A DNA stretch of 64,000 nt from Legionella donaldsonii (GCF_900452385.1 NZ_UGOA01000001.1:481501-545500), one strand, 5' to 3'; shown: positions 34,378-43,415, counted from the first letter of the stretch. Numbers and translations: made by a program. Notes: generated by a model from the sequence alone, not told the origin.

Positions 34378-34831
34378 CGGCTACCTCTTGTTTTTGTAGT
34401 TAAAACTTAATGTATAGTTGTACAGTAAGGTATGGCATGCTCCCTTGCAAAAACCTGCTTGAATTATACTCGATTAATTTATAAAGGGTATCTATCCATG
34501 CGAGAATAAAATATTATTTTGGTTGTCTAAATTTCTTTTCCTAAAACCCGTAACCGGGAATACGGCGACTTGTAGCAGAAATCTTTCGAAATTAGAGGCC
34601 TGTCAAGTGACAATTGAGAGCAAATGGGGGTAGGGTTTAGACTATTAATCCCGTTAAATAGCTTAAAAAAGCTGAGTCTGGAATAGATAATTTTTCAACC
34701 TATCTTGTTCCCATCAGCCGCAGCTTTTCCACATAACCTATGTGATTATTCTACAATTTCTGTTACCTTTTAGCTTGTATTATCCATGTCAATATGGAAA
34801 ACGATTACTACATTATCAAGTTATTTAAAGG
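34378..34831. other. 454-bp intergenic stretch, nothing recognised
   Basis: Divergent upstream regions of the RasGEF-like gene and the barrel gene. GGGGTAGGGTTTAG near 34625 resembles a decayed left arm of the palindromic element, but no right arm was found. No PmrA-like tandem site. Confidence 0.45.
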
Positions 34832-35662
34832 ATGAAGAAATTGATAAAAAATAAATATGGGCTTCTCTTGGCTTTCGGATTAACTTCGATTGTAGTCCAA
34901 TCCAGTATTGCTGGTGTGTCAACAGTAAAAAAGCAGACTGTATGGAAAGATCAAGTGGAAAAAACGGAAAGTAGGGTCTGGAAGCCGCTTGTCGCTTTTT
35001 CTGCTGGAGCAGCTTTTAGTAACAAAATAGGTCGTTCAGAATTTATTCCTATTAGAGATCCTATTGAGGATCAATTTTTTAGTTACGCTGCAGACCGTTC
35101 AACGCAAGGGAAATTTATTTATGGCGCGTCTTTGGGAATAGAATTCTTATTAAATCCCAAATGGTCTTTACAGACGAATGTGAGTTATTATCAACCTATG
35201 AAGTTTCATGCCCATGGTATAGTGACGCAGGGAGTGGATACACTATCAGTCGATTCCTTTTCTTATACGTATGATATCCAGGTGCGACAGGTATTATTTG
35301 AAAGCAAACTATTATATAACTGGCTCTACCGCTCAATGTCTTTTTATCCTTATGTTTCAGCCGGTATCGGGGTGGGGTTGAATTCAGCCAGAAATTACAA
35401 TGTCAATATTGTTCCTCCATTCACTACCTTTAGTAATCAATTCACGAATGAGCGAAATACGTCTTTTTCTTACAAAGTAGGTCTGGGTGTTGATTATGAG
35501 GTGGCTAATCATGTTCGAGTAGGTGTTGGCTATCGGTTTGCCGACTTTGGCAGAGTTCAACTTGGAAATGCTTCAATTAATCAAGTTCCGACATTAAATA
35601 ATTTATCACAGTCTCATTTATATACCAATGAAGTATTGGGACAAATAACCGTGGTGATTTAA
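34832..35662 (+). CDS. Outer-membrane beta-barrel protein
   Basis: 276 residues with signal peptide (LLLAFGLTSIVVQSSIAG). The mature part shows alternating amphipathic strands with aromatic girdles: FSAGAAFSNKIG, IYGASLGIEFLL, SLQTNVSYYQPM, SFYPYVSAGIGVGLNSA, SFSYKVGLGVDYEV, VRVGVGYRFADFG, and LGQITVVI at the end. This fits a small OmpA-like/Opa-type eight-strand barrel. The ATG used directly follows AAAGG; the TTG three codons later has better spacing, so the exact start is open. Confidence 0.87.
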   Translation: MKKLIKNKYGLLLAFGLTSIVVQSSIAGVSTVKKQTVWKDQVEKTESRVWKPLVAFSAGAAFSNKIGRSEFIPIRDPIEDQFFSYAADRSTQGKFIYGASLGIEFLLNPKWSLQTNVSYYQPMKFHAHGIVTQGVDTLSVDSFSYTYDIQVRQVLFESKLLYNWLYRSMSFYPYVSAGIGVGLNSARNYNVNIVPPFTTFSNQFTNERNTSFSYKVGLGVDYEVANHVRVGVGYRFADFGRVQLGNASINQVPTLNNLSQSHLYTNEVLGQITVVI

Positions 35663-35786
35663 ACGAATCTGGAAAATTTATTGATTTAATGATGACAGGC
35701 TTATTTCCACTTTAGAGATAGGCTTGGTACTGAAATAACGAAATCTCTGTTTCATTTGATAACATAACTAACTCAAAGGATGAGTA

Positions 35787-37430
35787 ATGAAATACAACGC
35801 TTGTTTTTATTCGATTGGTTTGGCAGGATTTTTGGTGTCGATGACGAGTCATGCCCTACCTTTCACGATTATTCCTCAAGGGACTTTACCTACATCAGTT
35901 AGCCGAGGAGGAAGTGTTGATGCGGCCTATACTGTGACGAATAATACGTTAACAACTCGTGTTAATAATTTTGTGAGATGGTTTCCTCCGAATGTGACTC
36001 AAGTGCTTGATCCGACCGATCCAACCGTTTGTACGAGACAGTTTACTTTAGGGCCACATAATTCGGTTAACCAAAGTTGCACCTTAAAGCTAACTATATC
36101 GGGTGTGGTAAATGGTAATGATCCTGATCCTACGCATCATTTATTCGTTTGTTTTCCCGGAGGAAAAACCTGTGCGGGCCCGACACCGGCTAATTCATTA
36201 AATGTGAGTGAAGCGAGTAATGGCCAAAGTCCCACCCGGCTTTCTACAGCGGTAGGGGGATATCAAGTTGGTGCGGATAACTTTCCTCTTGCGTATACCA
36301 GTAGTGACAATGGAGCGACGTGGACTGCCTCAGTGCCTCCTACTACAGGTCTTCTGGGAGTAACTTTCTATTTTGGTGTCGGGTGTAATGGAACGTTTTG
36401 TTCAGCAGTTGGTTTTTATGTGGATGGTTCTGGAGTCCAACTTCCGGTTTCCTCTTCAAGTTCAGATAGCGGCGTTACCTGGAGTGATCCCTATTTTCTT
36501 TCAGTAAATGGTCTTCCTCCTGCTGGGCCAGGTAGTCAAACTTATACTCCAGCTATTAGTTGCTCTGGCAGTAAATGCTCTGCTGTGGGCTTCTATGAAG
36601 AGCTTGGAGGTTCTCATAAGCCACTTACTTATTCCAGCTCTGATAACGGTGTTACCTGGTCACAACCCTATACTCCTTCGACAGCCGGTTTGCCAGCGTT
36701 ACAAAACCACTTTTTGGGTACTGTCAGCTGTACTGGTACGAATTGCACCGCTGCTGGCTTCTACAATACCGTATTAAATCAACGCCAGCCTTTAGTTTAT
36801 CGCAGTACTGATAATGGGGTGAGCTGGTCGGCACCAATTATCCCTTCTGTGGCAAGCTTACCGGTTGGTAATAGCAATCCTAAAATACTTGGGATAAGTT
36901 GCTCTGGAAATAATTGTACGACTATAGGGCAATTTGATGATCCTGTTAACTCGATTCCATTCACCTATTTAAGCTCTGATGGTGGACTGACCTGGTCTGC
37001 TGCGCATGTACTATCTATAGCGGCTCTTCCCGCGGGAAATCAGGGGGCAACACTTAATTCGATCAGTTGTGTAGGAAATAATTGTGTTGCAGTAGGATAT
37101 TATGTTGATAATGCGACTAACAGACAATCGGTTTATTATACGAGTGCCGATCGAGGGGTGACCTGGTCTCAAGCCTTATTTCCACCCACAACAGATATTC
37201 CCCTTACTGCCACAGATACAGCCTTATACAGTACTTCTTGCATTAATAATACTTGCTCTGCAGTAGGTTCTTATAATATAGGTGTTACAACATTTCCTTT
37301 AACGTATTATAGCGTTGATAACGGCGCAACATGGACCATTTTTTTACCAAGCTTACCCTCCACTCCTGGCACTATTTCCGGTGGTCTTTTTGGTGTAGGT
37401 GGCTCACAAAGTGGTGTTTTACTCACCTAG
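35787..37430 (+). CDS. Secreted Asp-box protein 2 with Cys-pair blades
   Basis: 547 residues; signal peptide ends near SHALP. The N-terminal domain (about 25-150: FTIIPQGTLPTS, AAYTVTN, SCTLKLTISG, FPGGKTC) is shared with the 28.8-kb protein. Then a run of Asp-box units: SSDNGATW, SSDSGVTW, SSDNGVTW, STDNGVSW, SSDGGLTW, SADRGVTW, SVDNGATW, seven in all, most alternating with a Cys-pair motif of the form SCSGxxCxAVGxY. Seven units suggest a seven-bladed beta-propeller stabilised by one disulfide per blade. No catalytic sialidase residues are apparent. Good AAAGGA ribosome site. Function unknown. Confidence 0.88.
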   Translation: MKYNACFYSIGLAGFLVSMTSHALPFTIIPQGTLPTSVSRGGSVDAAYTVTNNTLTTRVNNFVRWFPPNVTQVLDPTDPTVCTRQFTLGPHNSVNQSCTLKLTISGVVNGNDPDPTHHLFVCFPGGKTCAGPTPANSLNVSEASNGQSPTRLSTAVGGYQVGADNFPLAYTSSDNGATWTASVPPTTGLLGVTFYFGVGCNGTFCSAVGFYVDGSGVQLPVSSSSSDSGVTWSDPYFLSVNGLPPAGPGSQTYTPAISCSGSKCSAVGFYEELGGSHKPLTYSSSDNGVTWSQPYTPSTAGLPALQNHFLGTVSCTGTNCTAAGFYNTVLNQRQPLVYRSTDNGVSWSAPIIPSVASLPVGNSNPKILGISCSGNNCTTIGQFDDPVNSIPFTYLSSDGGLTWSAAHVLSIAALPAGNQGATLNSISCVGNNCVAVGYYVDNATNRQSVYYTSADRGVTWSQALFPPTTDIPLTATDTALYSTSCINNTCSAVGSYNIGVTTFPLTYYSVDNGATWTIFLPSLPSTPGTISGGLFGVGGSQSGVLLT

Positions 37431-37463
37431 TGATTATCCATTAGCCGGTTTTCTTCGGTGAGG

Positions 37464-37507
37464 TCAGGGCTTGAAGGTTGTATCCATGATCAAAGTTCAA
37501 GCCCTGA
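37464..37507 (+). repeat. GGGCTTGA palindromic 3' element, copy 5 (best stem)
   Basis: TCAGGGCTTGAA (37464-37475) and TTCAAGCCCTGA (37496-37507) form a perfect 12-bp stem; loop GGTTGTATCCATGATCAAAG keeps the TTGTAT and ATCA landmarks. Plus orientation, 34 bp after the stop of the secreted Asp-box protein on the same strand. Confidence 0.8.
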
Positions 37508-37576
37508 TCCCATTGCACTGGAAATCCAATTCCCAAATAAGTTGCCCTGTCCGTTCGATGGCCTGCTGCCCCGCAA

Positions 37577-38191
37577 CTAATAACTTAAAGCCAGCCTTTT
37601 TTCCTGGGGCATATCTTCAACGACATTTATAGTATTTTTCAGGGTATTGAATACGTAAATCGCGGTGGGGATGACCATTGAGCATATAAGGGTTGTTGCA
37701 ATTGGAGTACCTAGCATGGTTGCTACTGCGGTTAACGAGCCTAATTCGATTAAAAAATTTGATGTATCTTTCAAAAAAGATCTAATTCTTGGGTTTTCTT
37801 CTAAAAAAGTCCTCAATGAAATCCTGCGTTATAACCTGTGGAAAAGCGCCCAAGAAATAGAGTTTGATAATACCTTACGAATATTAGTAATTTCTTCCTC
37901 TGACAAATCCCCATCTTTAATTAACGGAAGAAGAAGTAAATAAGAATCATTTAATTCTTAAAACAATTCTTTCTCACCGTCCTTATCAGGGTGATACTTT
38001 AAAGCCGCTTTTTTATACTGGCTTTTCAAATTTTTTAAATCAAAATTTTCAGGACCAAAAAGTTCAATTATTCTTTCAAATTTCTTTGGCATATTGAGTT
38101 TATCGCTATCACTTATAAGTAGCACATTATAACCTACAAAAATGATTAGCACAGGCGCAACTAGAGGGTCAGGCCATGAATATCCCGTCAA
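37577..38191 (-). pseudogene. J-domain membrane protein gene with two in-frame TAA codons
   Basis: One continuous reading frame is cut by TAA at 37958-37960 and again about 43 codons later, just before RRISLRTFLEENP. First piece (from a TTG at 38191): a membrane helix (APVLIIFVGYNVLLI), then the J-domain NLKSQYKKAALKYHPDKDG with the HPD triad. Directly after the first TAA the frame continues ELNDSYLLLLPLIKDGDLS, the expected end of a J-domain. The third piece (37577-37816) adds TSNFLIELGSLTAVATMLG and a second membrane helix. Without stops it would be about 204 residues. There are no frameshifts, so the decay looks recent. The HPD shows it once drove an Hsp70 partner. Start is poor (TTG, no ribosome site), so the true 5' end may also be lost. 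Confidence 0.7.
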
Positions 38192-38286
38192 ATCGTTGCA
38201 TGATCAAAATTTGCCCATCCCATAAACTGTATTGAATCGTAGTTGATAGGGCCACTTGTCCGGCTAACCGTACCGCAACCATAGCC

Positions 38287-38305
38287 AAAATCAAGCCTTG
38301 ACCAC
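38287..38305. repeat. Half copy of the palindromic 3' element
   Basis: AAAATCAAGCCTTGACCAC matches the right arm and flank of the GGGCTTGA element; the left arm is not present. Lies between the J-domain relic and the PmrA-like box. Confidence 0.45.
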
Positions 38306-38342
38306 AGGGTACTGGTTACTGAGCTCACTCTTCTCTGAAATT

Positions 38343-38375
38343 CTTAATTTTCCCTTAATGATGCCTAGATATAGT
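38343..38375 (+). promoter_or_regulatory. PmrA-like tandem box and -10 for the IQM-like gene
   Basis: CTTAATTTT-CC-CTTAATGAT (38343-38362) fits the tandem pattern cTTAATatT-N2-cTTAATatT recalled for PmrA, with both TTAAT cores exact. Seven bases later TATAGT (38370-38375) is a good -10. Located 35-67 bp before the GTG start. The same arrangement and spacing precede the 7836-9419 gene. Confidence 0.75.
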
Positions 38376-38409
38376 GTTCCCTAAAGCAGAGTATCAGGCG
38401 AAGTAATTA

Positions 38410-39261
38410 GTGAAATCATCTAAAGGCATTAACAGGTTAATAAAGCTCGATAAAGACTATAAAGACGAGAAAAAAGCAGAGCGACTAATTTCGAGTTTTT
38501 GGCAAGAAGTGGAAAACACCGATTTAAAGGATCAATCTTATTTTCAAAATCAAATTCACGCATTAAAACCTTATTATTTTTCACCCATAAAGCAATCGAA
38601 TTGCATCATCACAATTAACCAGGAAGGAAAATTTATTAATAAGAAAGGCGAGTTCCTTGATGGCCGATATATTTTTATAGTTAATAAGGATAAGCAAATC
38701 ATTGGATTGCCAGCCAATCCAAGGTTACATCATTCGTTCCTGGCTAATGGCAAAAGGGTAAGGGGTTCGGGATACATGGTTTTTGAGAATGGAAGTTTAA
38801 AGGGCATTGATAATGATAGCGGGCACTATAAACCTACAATTAAACAAATGTATGAGCTTTTATTTTATGTTGCGAAGAAAGTTCACAATCAAGTTACGTT
38901 TACCGATTATAGCCATCAAGAGGACAATTTTTTTTATAAATTTAACTTAAAACAGATGATCAGTTCTATCAAAAGAGACGGATATGACTTTGAACTGCTG
39001 AAGGATAGTGCTGTAAAAATTAGACCTGATGTAGTTCGGTTAGCTAGAACGGATATAATGAGTGAGCGCCTTGCGTACGTAGAAAAAAATATCGCTCAAT
39101 TAAGATATAATTTAAATGCACGGCTGAGTGAGAATGACCGTTTCGATGAACCTGTTTATCACTATGTGAGTCTAGCCGAAGACAGTGATAACCAAGCCAG
39201 TGATAAAGAAAATTCTGATATTGAAGGTTTGATGGCTATAACCAGTGGGGGAAGGCGTTAA
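38410..39261 (+). CDS. IQM-like (SGHYxPT) protein; strong Dot/Icm effector candidate
   Basis: 283 residues from a GTG start. The middle part reads RLHHSFLANGKRVRGSGY, then FENGSLKGIDNDSGHYKPT (about residues 125-143) and a following helix, YELLFYV. This order, HSSFL-G, a Gly-rich turn, G-L--I---SGHY-PT then a helix, is the C-terminal signature I know from plant calmodulin-binding IQM proteins, where it reads HSSFLSGG and SGHYLPTEDNF. No IQ motif is visible here. The N-terminus is helical and Lys-rich; the C-terminus is acidic (SDNQASDKENSDIEG) with a short GGRR end, a common look for Dot/Icm signals. A PmrA-like promoter precedes it. The biochemical role is unknown. Confidence 0.85.
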   Translation: MKSSKGINRLIKLDKDYKDEKKAERLISSFWQEVENTDLKDQSYFQNQIHALKPYYFSPIKQSNCIITINQEGKFINKKGEFLDGRYIFIVNKDKQIIGLPANPRLHHSFLANGKRVRGSGYMVFENGSLKGIDNDSGHYKPTIKQMYELLFYVAKKVHNQVTFTDYSHQEDNFFYKFNLKQMISSIKRDGYDFELLKDSAVKIRPDVVRLARTDIMSERLAYVEKNIAQLRYNLNARLSENDRFDEPVYHYVSLAEDSDNQASDKENSDIEGLMAITSGGRR

Positions 39262-39369
39262 TACACTGCTTAATTAGGAGTCGACTGTTCGAATAATGTT
39301 CATAGCAGTATGATCGGCCAGCCAGCTTGGCCGTCATTGAGCATTGCGTAATCAAGGTTTACTTAAGAC

Positions 39370-40641
39370 CTATAAAGTATCTTTAAATGTTTCTTTCATG
39401 CAAAAAACAACCAGCAACATGACCAGGCCTGAAAACATCAGATAAAAACCAGGTGCTATTATTGTCCCTGTTATTTTGATGAGATAGGTTGCAACGAGTG
39501 GCGCAGTGCCGCCAAAAATAGCATTCGATAAATTATAGGGCAAGGACATGGCGGTGTAGCGTATTTTTGTTGAAAACATTTCAACTAAGGCGGCAGGAAC
39601 AGCCCCGTAACAGAGTGAAATTAATATCGCAAACGCAATTTGAGTCAGCAGAGCAGAATAAAAGGTTCCGCGCGTCATGAGTAAAAATAAGGGATAAGAG
39701 AACAGGAAAATGGAAATAGCACCACTTGCCAAAATAGGTCTTCTTCCGAATTTATCCGATAAATGTCCGACCCAAGGGATAACAAATAATATAATAACCA
39801 TACTAATTGAATTAATAATTAATGCGGTATGAAGGGAAAACCTCATATAAATTGTGAGGTAAGTGGACAAATATACAAAACACAAATAGAAACCCATCGC
39901 AGGTAAAAACACAAGTAATGTCGCTTTTAAAAGATTTAATGGATGCTCGCGAAAAGAGTCTAGCAAAGGATGCTTGGCTGTATTGCCCGTTTGTTGAAGT
40001 TTTATAAAATTAGGTGTTTCAGGCATTCGTAAACGAAGATATAAACCAACGGCTCCTAATACAACGCTAAACAAAAAAGGAAATCGCCATGCAATTTCTG
40101 CGTAGGCTGTGTGTTCGGACAAAATACCCGTCAATGCTGCAACGGTCGATCCTAAAAGTAATCCTGCAAAGGCACTAAACATGACTAGGCTGCCATACAT
40201 TCCACGTTTCTTGGAAGGAGCGTGCTCCAGAATATAAACAATAGAACCAGAAAACTCTCCGCCTACGGCTAATCCTTGTAATAAGCGACAAGCGCATAAA
40301 AGAATGCCGGCCCAAATGCCAATTTGGGCATGAGTGGGCAACAGTCCCATAATGACTGTTGATACGGCCATTAAAATAACCGACGTTGCTAAGGTTTTTT
40401 TACGTCCATACCGATCCCCAAAATGGCCGAAAATAATAGCCCCTATAGGACGCATTAAAAATCCAACGGCAAACACTCCGAATGTTTTAATAAAGGCTGT
40501 TGTTTGATTATCTGTTGGAAAAAACAGGGCAGAGATTACTGAGGCAAAATAACCATATAAAGAAAAATCATACCATTCAAGAAGATTACCAATCATCCCT
40601 GGAATAAGGACTTTATTATTTTTAGACGGTAAATCAACCAT
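39370..40641 (-). CDS. MFS transporter of the metabolite:H+ symporter (MHS/ProP-like) family
   Basis: 423 residues, 12 membrane helices. GNLLEWYDFSLYGYFA in helix 1, MRPIGAIIFGHFGDRYGRK in helix 2-3 loop and LQGLAVGGEFSGS in helix 4-5 are the standard MHS-family signatures (ProP, ShiA, KgtP). Imports an osmolyte or organic acid by proton symport; substrate unknown. The ATG at 40639-40641 has AGGGAG six bases upstream; an upstream ATG would add MLLGQGAN around that site and is rejected. Confidence 0.95.
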   Translation of the reverse strand: MVDLPSKNNKVLIPGMIGNLLEWYDFSLYGYFASVISALFFPTDNQTTAFIKTFGVFAVGFLMRPIGAIIFGHFGDRYGRKKTLATSVILMAVSTVIMGLLPTHAQIGIWAGILLCACRLLQGLAVGGEFSGSIVYILEHAPSKKRGMYGSLVMFSAFAGLLLGSTVAALTGILSEHTAYAEIAWRFPFLFSVVLGAVGLYLRLRMPETPNFIKLQQTGNTAKHPLLDSFREHPLNLLKATLLVFLPAMGFYLCFVYLSTYLTIYMRFSLHTALIINSISMVIILFVIPWVGHLSDKFGRRPILASGAISIFLFSYPLFLLMTRGTFYSALLTQIAFAILISLCYGAVPAALVEMFSTKIRYTAMSLPYNLSNAIFGGTAPLVATYLIKITGTIIAPGFYLMFSGLVMLLVVFCMKETFKDTL

Positions 40642-41000
40642 ATTAGCTCCCTGGCCAAGAAGCATTTTTCGTCTTCATGAGGAGGACAATATTGTTACAT
40701 CATATTGTATTAAAAGGATATTCTTGTCAAACAGCAGAAAATCTCCTCCAAGCCTACTGTCCTTTGTTTTAAAGAGTAGCGTCAATTTGACTCTCAGTGT
40801 TAAATTTCTCTGTTTCGAATTTAATGAGGTTAACTAAGCGTCCTAAAAGATACCAAAATCTGGGGTTATAGCCGCATGTTCTTGTTTTTTTGGATTAACT
40901 TTTATTTTGCGAAGGTGTTCCAGGTGACTCTATAGTTTTGTTTGCAGCAGGATGCGGTTATAATTCACCTAGTTGTCCATTTTTTTTGCAAAAAGATAGC
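40642..41000. other. Intergenic stretch, nothing recognised
   Basis: Divergent upstream region. A TTTAATGAGGTTAACT run near 40822 resembles a TTAAT repeat but the spacing does not fit a PmrA tandem box. No small gene supported. Confidence 0.4.
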
Positions 41001-41029
41001 TTGTCATATATTATGAGCATAGATATAAC
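41001..41029 (+). promoter_or_regulatory. Sigma-70-type promoter for the 789-residue orphan gene
   Basis: TTGTCA (41001-41006), a 17-bp spacer, then TATAAC (41024-41029). The start codon of the gene is at 41046, leaving a very short leader with the GAAGAAG ribosome site. Both hexamers match 5 of 6 consensus positions. Confidence 0.6.
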
Positions 41030-41045
41030 CAATTAAGAAGAAGAA

Positions 41046-43415
41046 ATGCCAACGCAACTTTGGGATACTTTTCATGCTAAATTTCCAATATTTGCATACG
41101 AGCCAGCAGAAAAAATTAAATTCCCCGCCTATGAAAAATCGTCAATCCAATATAATGATAGCCAAGCGATAAAGAAAGAAGTCATTAAAAATGCTTTTAA
41201 GGAGTTAAGCGAGGGTAAGGGTTTGCTAAAACAACGTACCCGGGTATCCGATCAACTATCTGGATTTAAGTTTTTTGCAAATCAACTCAACCTGGAAGAA
41301 ATCAAGGAAATTTTAGCTCATGCGGCTAAAAACAATAAACTCAATACGGACATTGTTCGCTTTACTTTTTCAAGTAGTTTAATAGAGGTGGCTATTGAAG
41401 ATCTCAAGAAAGAGAATGTTCTTCAAGACAAGCATATTAAGCGCTTGATTGAATTGAGAGAACAATATAAACCTGAGCAACATGAGTTATTTAAAAGTTT
41501 AAACTTTCAAAAAATACATCAATTAGTAAAAATTTTGAGAGAGGGGCAGTTAACTAGCCTGGAATTTAAAGAATTATTCGAAGACCCGCAATTTCCCCAT
41601 ATGGTACTAAAGTTAATGGATTCCAAGTTGGGAAAAGGGATAAACTATTCACAATTATTTACTATGCTTGAATTGCATCAAGCAGTAAACCCTCGAAAAT
41701 CACAGGGTAAAGAATATAAACAATCATTTAGTGACGACGAGAGTCGCTCCTTACCGATTTATCAAATTTTAGATGAGTCAGGCAATTTTACTCGAGAAGC
41801 AAGACAATATTTTCTTCCCGCGCTCACCAGTAAAAAAGGTCCCCCGTTAAATGAAGAGGATTTGAAAGAAATGATTTCAAAATTACCTCGATCAGAGCAA
41901 ATTTTTTACCGATTAAAGCGGGGTACACAGGGCTCACTGGGTCATGCTATTGATACAGAGGGAGCTTTTTATTATTCGGATAAGAACGATAAGCTTAATT
42001 TTATGGAGCCTTCTTGTGGGGTAAGAAATGCTTTAGGCCTACTCCGTTACGGCGCAGATTATGCCCCTGTAATCCCACAACTTGGCCCTAAGACTATGGC
42101 TATGGTGCACAATGCTCTTAAAGGGGGGTATCGAGTCGGCCAAATGTGTATTGGCTCCAGTTTAACAAAAGGTTTTTCGCCTGCTGAAGTTCATCTTTCA
42201 GAAAATGAAACTTTTTTCACGATATTTAAGCACGATGTTTATCATAGTGAAGTCGTTTCACCGATACCCGAATATTGCCGAAAGGGCTTGCTTAAGATGA
42301 TCGAGGTTGTTTTTGATGGTGCTAAGTTGCCACAGTCCAGCTGGACAAAACAATTGTGGTATTGGGCGGACGCAGATTATCGATTTTTTAAGATGACCAA
42401 AGAAGCTAGAAATTGGCTGAGAGATGTACCGCCAGATCAATTAAGTCCAATGGAACAGTTTTGTGTAATGTTGGATACCCGACAAACGAGTGGAATGAGT
42501 ACCTATGGGGGCTTGATCGAAAATAATCGATTGGGGTCTACCGAAGGAATTCTCGTTCTATTAGATATGGTTGAGCATCCCAAAAAATGGAAAGAGGAGA
42601 TTGGATTAGATCCGGATGATTTTCCCGATGGTAGTAGGGAACCATTCAATGTTTTGCATGTTCCTCAAAATTATAAAGAGGTATATCGACGGTTAAAAGA
42701 TACTGCTATGGCAATTCCTGGTTTTTTTGCCAGGGGCAAAGCGGAACAAGTCTTTTTAATTCAAATCCTGGAAGCTTTTCCTGAATTGGAACATAACTTA
42801 GGTAAATTAGCAGCGTTTTCGTCACTACTTCAAAAACAGGATGTATTTAATTACATAAAATTATTACCCACGACCCCAACTGCTGCAATAAAGAAAGACT
42901 CAGAGTTGTTGAAAAACAGGAATGGTCTTGTTTTAGCTATAAATGGGCAATATAACGAGCATCAATTAGTTGGGTTAAGAAATCTCTTTATGAACACAAT
43001 GAATAATCTAAGTGTTCTGGATAATATGAATAAGGCAGAATTATCCCGACAAATAACATTTTATAGAGAGTCACACAATAAAATTACGGATTTTATTAGC
43101 AATATAAAAGGTGCAGGGTATTCTGACCCTATACTTAATGGTCTAATAACTCAACAAGAAAAAAATCTAAAAAGTGGAATTCTAGATTATGCTTCTATTA
43201 TGGAAATTCAACGATATTTGTTAAAAATAACTGAAAAAAAATTGGGTTTTAGCCTATTCAGAGGCAAAAATGAAGTACTTGCTTTAGAGTTCGCCCAGAA
43301 ATGGCTGCCAGAGATTAACACGCTGATAGAATACCTGAACAGCGCCGCAAGTAATGTTTATTCAGAAACTCATCAATCAGATATTGATATTTCAGGTTTA
43401 TTCACAAACAAATAA
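41046..43415 (+). CDS. 789-residue orphan protein; effector candidate
   Basis: Cytosolic-looking protein with no signal peptide or membrane helix. I do not recognise a domain. Residues about 1-280 are helical (many E/K). A central region (about 280-480) is richer in strands and Cys/Gly: QGSLGHAIDTEGAFYYS, GYRVGQMCIGSSLTKGF, FTIFKHDVYHSEVVSP and a WADADYRFF segment; the H-D-x-x-H pattern in KHDVYHSE could be a metal or catalytic site, but this is only a guess. Residues about 560-789 are helical again and end ISGLFTNK. GAAGAAG ribosome site. Large size, orphan status and company of other effector-like genes suggest a translocated protein. Confidence 0.85.
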   Translation: MPTQLWDTFHAKFPIFAYEPAEKIKFPAYEKSSIQYNDSQAIKKEVIKNAFKELSEGKGLLKQRTRVSDQLSGFKFFANQLNLEEIKEILAHAAKNNKLNTDIVRFTFSSSLIEVAIEDLKKENVLQDKHIKRLIELREQYKPEQHELFKSLNFQKIHQLVKILREGQLTSLEFKELFEDPQFPHMVLKLMDSKLGKGINYSQLFTMLELHQAVNPRKSQGKEYKQSFSDDESRSLPIYQILDESGNFTREARQYFLPALTSKKGPPLNEEDLKEMISKLPRSEQIFYRLKRGTQGSLGHAIDTEGAFYYSDKNDKLNFMEPSCGVRNALGLLRYGADYAPVIPQLGPKTMAMVHNALKGGYRVGQMCIGSSLTKGFSPAEVHLSENETFFTIFKHDVYHSEVVSPIPEYCRKGLLKMIEVVFDGAKLPQSSWTKQLWYWADADYRFFKMTKEARNWLRDVPPDQLSPMEQFCVMLDTRQTSGMSTYGGLIENNRLGSTEGILVLLDMVEHPKKWKEEIGLDPDDFPDGSREPFNVLHVPQNYKEVYRRLKDTAMAIPGFFARGKAEQVFLIQILEAFPELEHNLGKLAAFSSLLQKQDVFNYIKLLPTTPTAAIKKDSELLKNRNGLVLAINGQYNEHQLVGLRNLFMNTMNNLSVLDNMNKAELSRQITFYRESHNKITDFISNIKGAGYSDPILNGLITQQEKNLKSGILDYASIMEIQRYLLKITEKKLGFSLFRGKNEVLALEFAQKWLPEINTLIEYLNSAASNVYSETHQSDIDISGLFTNK

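Noticed and set aside
34620-34660. Possible further copy of the GGGCTTGA element
   Set aside because: Only GGGTAGGGTTTAG on one side and no complementary arm.
37665-37943. 92-codon plus-strand frame
   Set aside because: Antisense to the J-domain pseudogene frame, which shows family-like residues in the other direction.
40820-40840. TTAATGAGGTTAAC as a PmrA-like box
   Set aside because: The two TTAA cores are nine, not eleven, bases apart and the second is imperfect; a consensus promoter lies closer to the gene.
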